From: Promethearchaeota archaeon
Lineage (GTDB): Archaea; Asgardarchaeota; Lokiarchaeia; Sigyniarchaeales; SOKP01
Direction of reading: 5' to 3'
Assembly: GCA_018238625.1 (NCBI GenBank)
Contig: JABCSY010000031.1
Span: 1-39,587, forward strand
DNA: 39,587 nt
This document shows, piece by piece, positions 35,022 to 39,587 of this stretch (position 1 is its first letter; each line of letters starts with the position of its first letter). Made by a program: the position numbers and the translations under genes. The notes below the pieces were generated by a model. That model searched no databases and had not been told where the DNA came from. It saw nothing but the letters and a program-made list of their open reading frames with translations.

Positions 35022-35957
35022 TTGAATGAAAAAAGCTTGAGCCAAAAATCATTGCAAAATTTTTTAGGAAAAGACGATAAAAAAATTCAATATCTTGATG
35101 TTAAAAAAAAGCAAAATAGACGTAAGAAAACTATCGTAGATGTGCCTAAACCCTTTTTAAAATGGGCCGGCGGTAAAAGACAGTTAATTTCTCAAATTGA
35201 TGAATATCTCCCAAATGATTTTAATAAATATATTGAACCCTTTATCGGAGGAGGGGCATTATTTTTTTATATCTTGCCGAAAAAAGCAATTTTAATAGAT
35301 ATTAATAAAGAATTAATTAATGCTTATAATACAATAAAAAACAATGTTCCTGAACTCGTAAAATCCCTTAAAAACCACAAAAATGAAAAAGATTATTATT
35401 ACGAAGTACGGAGTAAGGATAGAAATCCCGAAGAATATAATAAATTAACAGATGTTGACAAGGCTTCAAGAACTATATATTTGAATCGCTGTTGTTTTAA
35501 TGGATTGTATAGAGTAAATAGCAAAGGACAGTTTAACGTGCCTTTTGGAAAGTATACGAACCCTAAATTCTGCGACGAGATAAATTTATATGCAGTTTAT
35601 AAAGCACTCAAAAATGTTTTATTAATAAACGACTCATTTGAAAAATGTTTAGATTTTGCGGAAAAAGATGATTTCATTTATTTTGACCCCCCTTACGTTC
35701 CAATATCGAGTTCTGCTAATTTTACCAGTTATACTAAAGGTAGTTTTGGTAAAGAAGACCAAATCAGGCTTTTTAACGTATTTAAAAATTTAGATGAGCA
35801 AGGTTGTAAAGTAATGCTGAGTAATTCTTATTCTGATTTTATTTTAGATTTATACAAAGATTATCAAATAAATGTCCTTTACGCTAAAAGAGCTATAAAT
35901 AGCGATGGAAGTAAAAGAGGAAAGATAAAGGAAGTATTGATAACCAACTCGTTTTAA
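35022..35957 (+). CDS. D12-class (Dam-type) DNA adenine-N6 methyltransferase with N-terminal PIP-like motif
   Basis: A 311-residue enzyme. It holds FLKWAGGKRQL (residues 45-55), EPFIGGGALFF (SAM loop), CCFNGLYRVNSKGQFNVPFG and the catalytic DPPY (222-225), in the order of Dam/M.DpnM enzymes that methylate the adenine of short sites such as GATC. The TTG start at 35022 gives a ~40-residue basic extension before the catalytic core that contains QKSLQNFL (8-15), an archaeal PCNA-binding pattern. TTG codons at 35037 and 35052 are alternatives; the latter would lose the motif. No restriction endonuclease gene is near, so it appears solitary. There is no clear ribosome binding site. Confidence 0.85.
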   Translation: MNEKSLSQKSLQNFLGKDDKKIQYLDVKKKQNRRKKTIVDVPKPFLKWAGGKRQLISQIDEYLPNDFNKYIEPFIGGGALFFYILPKKAILIDINKELINAYNTIKNNVPELVKSLKNHKNEKDYYYEVRSKDRNPEEYNKLTDVDKASRTIYLNRCCFNGLYRVNSKGQFNVPFGKYTNPKFCDEINLYAVYKALKNVLLINDSFEKCLDFAEKDDFIYFDPPYVPISSSANFTSYTKGSFGKEDQIRLFNVFKNLDEQGCKVMLSNSYSDFILDLYKDYQINVLYAKRAINSDGSKRGKIKEVLITNSF

Positions 35958-36063
35958 TAGATAGCTAAGACAATAAGTAAAGATAATCTTGAAAAGATAA
36001 CATAATAAGCAGATTATAATAAGAAAAAAAAGATAAAAACTAAATTATTAAAAACTTAAACAC

Positions 36064-36294
36064 TTATCTTGTAGCTTTTCGAATATCAGCAGCAGTAACT
36101 CTCTTTCGCTTATCAGCTTTCGTAATCTTAATAGCTTCTTTGGTTGCGTCTGCGGCTGTTTTTTCGAGAAAACCGATAAGTTTATCTAAAGCATCGGCAG
36201 CAACTAAATCAGCGCCTTCTTTTTTCATTAATCGCCGAATTGGTGCTTTTGCAATATAACTATCGCTTTTTTTTGCTGGGGCTTTTTTTGCCAT
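36064..36294 (-). CDS. Archaeal histone
   Basis: A 76-residue histone-fold protein. The core IAKAPIRRLMKKEGADLVAA... with ADALDKLIGFLEKTAADATK and KRKRVTAADIRKA matches HMf-type histones. Before the core is a short basic extension (AKKAPAKKSDSY), about 10 residues longer than methanogen HMfB, which ends at AP-x-x-R. It binds and wraps DNA as dimers and larger polymers. GGAGGA is about 7 nt before the ATG (36302-36307 on the minus strand), and ATTATAAAT (36344-36352) fits a TATA box with a leader near 28 nt. The gene stands alone, with a 538-bp upstream region. Confidence 0.92.
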   Translation of the reverse strand: MAKKAPAKKSDSYIAKAPIRRLMKKEGADLVAADALDKLIGFLEKTAADATKEAIKITKADKRKRVTAADIRKATR

Positions 36295-36343
36295 GATTTA
36301 TTCCTCCACTAATTTTTTTTAAAATTAAACTGTTTTAAATTAA

Positions 36344-36352
36344 ATTTATAAT
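36344..36352 (-). promoter_or_regulatory. TATA box of the histone gene
   Basis: Minus-strand ATTATAAAT centred 54 nt before the histone ATG, followed by a GGAGGA ribosome binding site at 36302-36307. The predicted leader is about 28 nt. Confidence 0.55.
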
Positions 36353-36484
36353 TAATAATAACTACGATTTTCTATTATATAAATATTATGGTTCGGAATA
36401 ATACTTTATGGAAATTTTGTTAATTAGTTATTATGTATCTAAAATGTACTAAAGATTATCTGTCCGACAAAATACCATTGTTAA

Positions 36485-36505
36485 AATAAATTTTTAAAAT
36501 TTATT
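36485..36505. repeat. AT palindrome AATAAATTTT-T-AAAATTTATT
   Basis: Perfect 10-bp arms around one central T. All bases are A or T, so chance is possible in this region, but the length is above the usual. Confidence 0.35.
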
Positions 36506-36567
36506 AAATAGGGAATAAATTTTTTTTGATTGTTTATTTTCACTAGAATGTGATTTTAAAAAGGATT

Positions 36568-36652
36568 TCATGCAAAAGTTCGAAAAGTTCTTTTTTTATT
36601 AAAGATTTAACATCATGTAAATGTTCGAAATCTTCATTTTTTATTAAATTAA
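36568..36652. repeat. Near-tandem repeat of about 45 bp, two copies
   Basis: Copy 1 (36568-36612) and copy 2 (36613-36652) share TCATG-(C/T)AAA-(A/T)GTTCGAAA, then TTC, a T-run and ATTAAA, ending in TTAACAT. The centre TTCGAA is palindromic in each copy. It is placed between the histone and the TrmB-like regulator. Confidence 0.6.
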
Positions 36653-36832
36653 CATTTGAGTTTTAAACAATAGGACTATTAACTTTAAGGACTTTCTTAT
36701 GCGTGTCATCAAATATTTAGCAGAATTAGACATTTTAATAAAAGTGTTAACTTTTTTTTGAAAAATTAATATTAAATAATAGTTCTAAAATAAGATATTT
36801 AATACGAATTAAAAAAGAATTAAATTCCAAAT

Positions 36833-37687
36833 TTGACGTTTCATCGGGATAATATAAAGCTTGAAGAATCTGAGATCGAACTCTCGCTACAGTCGTTAGG
36901 ATTTACTAAAAATGATTCCAAAGTTATACTAACTCTTGCTAAATATAAGATTTTAAGCCCTGCAGATATAGCAAAGTTTTCTGGGGTCGATCGTGCTAGA
37001 GTATACGATAGTCTTAATCGGTTGATTGAAAAAGGTTTTATCCAAAAAGAACCGGTAAAGAGGGGCGCAGATTATCAAATAATTCCTATCGAAAAAATAT
37101 TCAAAACTATTAGAGAAGGCTACAAAAAGAAAATCGAAGATACTTTAATGCTAGAAAAAGCCATAGGGAACTTGGAAATCGATAAAGAGGAATCTGAGCC
37201 CAGAGTTTGGGCAATAAATTCTCGAGTAAAAATTAGAACAAAAATTAAGGAATTAATTAGCTCGTCAGAAAACCGGATTTATTTTATCATAACGCCTGAT
37301 TTACTGATGAGAGAATTAGGGGGATTTGAATGGATTTTAAAGGAATTATGGAACAAAAAATTTTCATCCGAAATGGAAATTATAATTGCCTTTAAGTATT
37401 TTGAGGATTTAAAAGAAGAAATTAAAAAACTATTAAAAATTTCTGTTAAAATACATTCAATTGAAGGAGATAATGTAATCCCTTTCGGTTTATTGATTGC
37501 GGACCACGGGTTCCTAATAACGACCCTCGATCAAGTCAAAGAAGCTCCAGAATATACATCCGGAATATGGTTAGAAAACGGTAAAATAAGCCAAATTATT
37601 GGTTACGAACATCTCTTCAAACACTTTATTAGTTCCGAAACGAAAGAAATTAAGCTAACTCCCGCAAAACCTCCATACCAAATGTAA
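36833..37687 (+). CDS. TrmB-family transcriptional regulator
   Basis: A 284-residue protein. The N-terminal winged helix holds SLGFTKNDSKVILTLAKYK, ILSPADIAKFSGVDRARVYD and LIEKGFIQKEP, the typical TrmB pattern of 'LxxLGLTxxEAxVYLxLL...TAxEIAxxSGIPRxRVYDxLxxLxxKGLV'. The C-terminal part (~110-270) has the PLD-like effector fold (VKIRTKIKELISSSENRIYF). TrmB proteins in archaea control sugar and energy metabolism, usually bound to sugars. The TTG start at 36833 is the only one available in the frame after a stop at 36821. The region upstream holds repeats that may be its own sites. The effector is unknown. Confidence 0.83.
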   Translation: MTFHRDNIKLEESEIELSLQSLGFTKNDSKVILTLAKYKILSPADIAKFSGVDRARVYDSLNRLIEKGFIQKEPVKRGADYQIIPIEKIFKTIREGYKKKIEDTLMLEKAIGNLEIDKEESEPRVWAINSRVKIRTKIKELISSSENRIYFIITPDLLMRELGGFEWILKELWNKKFSSEMEIIIAFKYFEDLKEEIKKLLKISVKIHSIEGDNVIPFGLLIADHGFLITTLDQVKEAPEYTSGIWLENGKISQIIGYEHLFKHFISSETKEIKLTPAKPPYQM

Positions 37688-37823
37688 ATAAATTTAATCA
37701 AATTTATTAAAAAAATAGAAGTTTATAATTACGAATAAAAAGGACAAATTGAAATAAAAATAAGTTTAAATTTTAACGCGAATGTTAATCAAATACGATT
37801 TAAAATCATAGGGCTAAAAAAGC

Positions 37824-38381
37824 ATGTCATATCGTGGTAAAGTGATTTTGTGTGGAGACCCTTCTGTGGGGAAATCGAGCCTACTATCTCGATATGTAGA
37901 TGGTAAATTTACCGAAGAATCAGTTCCAACTCTTGGTGCTAATTTTTTAATTAAAGAGATTGATTTGAGCAAAGTAATTGACAAATTAAAATTAGAAAAC
38001 CTTGAATTGAAGAAGGATATTAAAGAAAAAGGCTTTAAACTCTATTTCTGGGACATAGGCGGTCAACAGGATAAGCTCTTTAGCAATGAATACTATTTTG
38101 TTCAAGCGGTCGGGGCTATGATTGTTTTCAATTTAAATGAATTATCATCATTCAAGGGTATAAACTTTTGGCTCTCTAAATTGAAGGAATTAAGCGGTGA
38201 TATTCCATATATAATAGTTGGAAACAAAATGGACCTTGAAAGGAAAATTGACCAGTCTCTTATCGATGAAAGGGTAAATGAGCTTGGAGTAGAATATTTT
38301 GAGACTTCCGCTAAACTTAATGAAAACGTGGATGCAGCATTCGAAAGTTTATCCATTCAAATTTTGAATAATTTAAAATAG
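37824..38381 (+). CDS. Ras/Rab-like small GTPase with long interswitch insertion
   Basis: A 185-residue GTPase. G1 is GDPSVGKSS (11-19), G2 threonine in VPTLGANF, G3 WDIGGQ (76-81), G4 NKMD (134-137) and G5 ETSAK (160-164), which is the Rab/Ras set. Between switch I and G3 are about 20 extra residues (LSKVIDKLKLENLELKKDIK), charged and leucine-spaced, where Ras/Rab have a 5-residue hairpin. G3 is GGQ instead of the Rab AGQ. There is no C-terminal cysteine, so no prenylation is expected. TTTTAAAA stands about 23 nt before the ATG. It follows the TrmB-like gene by 136 nt. Function likely in membrane or cytoskeletal signalling; unknown. Confidence 0.87.
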   Translation: MSYRGKVILCGDPSVGKSSLLSRYVDGKFTEESVPTLGANFLIKEIDLSKVIDKLKLENLELKKDIKEKGFKLYFWDIGGQQDKLFSNEYYFVQAVGAMIVFNLNELSSFKGINFWLSKLKELSGDIPYIIVGNKMDLERKIDQSLIDERVNELGVEYFETSAKLNENVDAAFESLSIQILNNLK

Positions 38382-38439
38382 TTACTTAAAAATTTTAATT
38401 TTGATATATTTTATATTTTAGCTATACCTAAATTTCATA

Positions 38440-39168
38440 ATGAGTATTCTTTTAATCCCTATCGCCCCTTTGTCAAGAACTAAATCTCGTCTTAGAGATT
38501 GCTTTTCAAAAGAATTACTCAAAGATTTAACAATAGCTATGTTTATAGACTTAGCAAATAAAGTAGTTAACGTTAATTGTTTTGACCAAAAAGTAGTTTA
38601 CTGTAATAGTGGTGAAATATTAGACTTAGCAGAAGAATATGGTTTAGTTGGGATAAAGGAGCACTTCACAGTACCAAGAAAATCGTTTGACGAAGTTATT
38701 AGAGATTTAAATAATATAGCCATTGAAGAATTTAACGCTACAGAAACGATTTTTACATTTTTAGATGTTATTTTAATATCCGAAAGAAATTTTATTGAAG
38801 TAAGTAATTTAATGAAAAAAAATCAACTGGTCGTATGTCCTGCTATTCATTCGGCCGGTATTTCTATTTTTGGAAGAAATCCTCCCGATATTTTGCCCAC
38901 ACATTTTTCAGATCCGAACATTCCTTCTTTTGTCGCGTTACTAAAAGACGCCCAGGAAAGAAACTTGAAGGTAACGATATATGACTCATTCAAATCAAGT
39001 TTTGATATTGATATTAAGCAAGATTTAGTATTAGCCTATGAATACTTTAAAATCTTTAATTTAGTTGAAACGGAGACATATAAGTTTCTAAAAAAAAATC
39101 TTAAATTAACTTTACAAAAAAGAAATAAAAGAAATAACCGAAATTTTAAAATTATTAAGACCAATTAA
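38440..39168 (+). CDS. cofC: 2-phospho-L-lactate guanylyltransferase-like (CofC)
   Basis: A 242-residue nucleotidyltransferase. The start LLIPIAPLSRTKSRL matches the CofC 'IPVxxLxxxKSRL' loop, with VVCPAIHSAGISIF (substrate loop) and FVALLKDAQERNLKVTIYDS, FDIDIKQDLV at the end, where the aspartates bind metal. CofC makes the activated precursor (LPPG or related) for coenzyme F420. The usual PADxPL segment is FLDVILI here. The C-terminus (from ~215) is unusual: KKNLKLTLQKRNKRNNRN, very basic and repeated downstream (39371-39410). TTTTATATTTTA about 26 nt before the ATG suggests a leaderless mRNA. No other F420 gene is in the window. Confidence 0.75.
   Translation: MSILLIPIAPLSRTKSRLRDCFSKELLKDLTIAMFIDLANKVVNVNCFDQKVVYCNSGEILDLAEEYGLVGIKEHFTVPRKSFDEVIRDLNNIAIEEFNATETIFTFLDVILISERNFIEVSNLMKKNQLVVCPAIHSAGISIFGRNPPDILPTHFSDPNIPSFVALLKDAQERNLKVTIYDSFKSSFDIDIKQDLVLAYEYFKIFNLVETETYKFLKKNLKLTLQKRNKRNNRNFKIIKTN
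39107..39154 (+). repeat. Direct repeat, copy A (3' end of cofC)
   Basis: The end of the cofC gene, coding KLTLQKRNKRNNRNFKI, matches the segment at 39371-39410 (KLTPQKRNNRDFKI in one frame), apart from an 8-nt extra in this copy and a few substitutions. Confidence 0.75.
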
Positions 39169-39206
39169 TAGATATATAAAAATATGAATGAAAAGGGAAT
39201 GATTAA

Positions 39207-39374
39207 ATGAATTCTAAAAGGTCTAAATTAAAAAGATTTAAAAAAAATAAAGCGATACCTGATGGCATTCGTCAGGGTCAAGAATTAGATGCCGTTTTAG
39301 GATACGAAGTTGAAAGAGGTTTACATGAAAATAACGAAACAAAAAAAAAAAGAAGAAAAAAAAGAAGAAATTAA
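39207..39374 (+). CDS. Small highly basic protein, 55 residues
   Basis: An ATG at 39207 with AAGGGA about 9 nt upstream opens a frame of 55 residues with no recognised family. About a third of the residues are Lys or Arg, including KKKRRKKRRN at the end; the centre DGIRQGQELDAVLGYEVERG is more normal. It could bind nucleic acids. The frame passes through an A11 run (39341-39351); slippage there could fuse it to the frame that holds a copy of the CofC tail. An 8-codon frame ending in TGA overlaps the ATG. Moderate support only. Confidence 0.5.
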   Translation: MNSKRSKLKRFKKNKAIPDGIRQGQELDAVLGYEVERGLHENNETKKKRRKKRRN

Positions 39375-39410
39375 CTCCGCAAAAAAGAAATAACCGAGAT
39401 TTTAAAATTA
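39371..39410 (+). repeat. Direct repeat, copy B of the cofC 3' end
   Basis: TTAACT-(ccg)-CAAAAAAGAAATAACCGA-(g)-ATTTTAAAATTA repeats the cofC end. It begins within the last codons of the small basic ORF, one frame away. Confidence 0.7.
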
Positions 39411-39431
39411 GTTATCAAATTGTCTAAAAAA

Positions 39432-39587
39432 TTAAAATGAGAACGTAATATTTAATTTAACTTCCTCGTTTAGAATCTTTTTAACAGCTTTTTGAAATTC
39501 TTCTCTTTCGTTCTTTATAGAAGATAAATATCTTATGTAATCTTTGTTTTTTCTATCGAGATCGTTCTCCAAATGTTCTATTTTTAT
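39432..39587 (-). CDS. C-terminal part of a coiled-coil protein (5' part missing)
   Basis: An open frame enters from the right edge and stops at a TAA (39432-39434). The visible 51 residues are charged and helical (EHLENDLDRKNKDYIRYL, SSIKNEREEFQKAVKKIL), ending in a hydrophobic NITFSF. It converges with the small basic ORF. No family can be assigned. Confidence 0.6.
   Translation of the reverse strand: MKIEHLENDLDRKNKDYIRYLSSIKNEREEFQKAVKKILNEEVKLNITFSF

Larger units (their letters stand above)
36295..36832. other. Gene-free 538-bp region between histone and TrmB-like regulator
   Basis: No credible reading frame is seen; a 20-codon frame at 36699 has no support. It has the histone promoter, a 10-bp palindrome (36485-36505), a near-tandem repeat of about 45 bp (36568-36652), an AAAAGT-GTTA-ACTTTT inverted repeat (36740-36755) and a TATA-like AGATATTTAATA before the regulator. 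It probably controls both divergent genes. Confidence 0.6.

Noticed and set aside
35022..35957. Restriction-modification system
   Set aside because: Only a methyltransferase is present; neighbours are a HIT protein and a histone.
36568..36652. CRISPR-like or satellite array near the histone
   Set aside because: Only two imperfect copies with no regular spacer.
36699..36761. 20-codon ATG frame in the histone-regulator gap
   Set aside because: No ribosome binding site, no typical composition, ends in a T-rich run.

Overview
The window looks like chromosomal DNA of an Asgard archaeon, most likely of the Lokiarchaeia type. It is very AT-rich and densely coded. It combines archaeal features (intron-bearing tRNA, short single-fold histone, TrmB-type regulator, CofC of F420 biosynthesis, DUF211, TATA-box promoters with leaderless genes) with eukaryote-like ones (a Rag/Gtr-type GTPase with a C-terminal roadblock-like region, a Ras/Rab-like GTPase, a Bud23-type rRNA methyltransferase, ribosomal protein S25e). 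No CRISPR array, IS element, prophage or rRNA was seen. The placement is inferred from gene content only.

Layout. Bases 1-4519 (minus) hold a two-gene unit: a large membrane-anchored surface protein and, 2 nt behind it, a cytosolic protein with a longin/roadblock-like N-terminus (cut by the window edge). Bases 4674-6001 are translation genes: Bud23-like methyltransferase (minus), S25e and an intron-containing tRNA-Ser(CGA) (plus). A PfkB sugar kinase, the Rag-like GTPase and a MoaD/ThiS-like beta-grasp protein follow. Bases 8602-13057 are a tight minus-strand operon: two membrane-anchored left-handed beta-helix acyltransferase-like proteins, a tandem metallophosphoesterase whose second domain is dead, and a ThiI-like protein whose PP-loop is degenerate. 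A coiled-coil/zinc-ribbon protein (13256) is followed by two paralogous GPH-family transporters flanking a CrtI-like FAD oxidoreductase (14333-18843).

Bases 19095-29442 are metabolic: an ADP-forming acyl-CoA synthetase alpha-type protein, a beta-hydroxyacid dehydrogenase, an HXXEE membrane protein, a cold-shock-domain/DEAD-box helicase fusion, a class I aminotransferase with a ferredoxin-like protein, a membrane protein with a GH2 glycosidase, and a MtaA/CmuA-like methyltransferase. Bases 29518-34877 carry small housekeeping and unknown genes: kinase-fold protein, ThpR, HAD phosphatase, DUF4177-like, DUF211, zinc-ribbon membrane protein, DUF2299-like, and a HIT protein that seems to start at ATT.

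Bases 35022-39587 hold an orphan Dam-type methyltransferase with an N-terminal PCNA-binding-like motif, the histone, a 538-bp gene-free region with a near-tandem repeat, a TrmB-like regulator, the Ras/Rab-like GTPase, CofC and a small very basic ORF. The best leads are the PIP-box methyltransferase, the Rag-like GTPase, the CSD-helicase fusion, the degenerate ThiI, the ATT-start HIT gene, and two places where the 3' end of a gene is repeated just beyond a small ORF.
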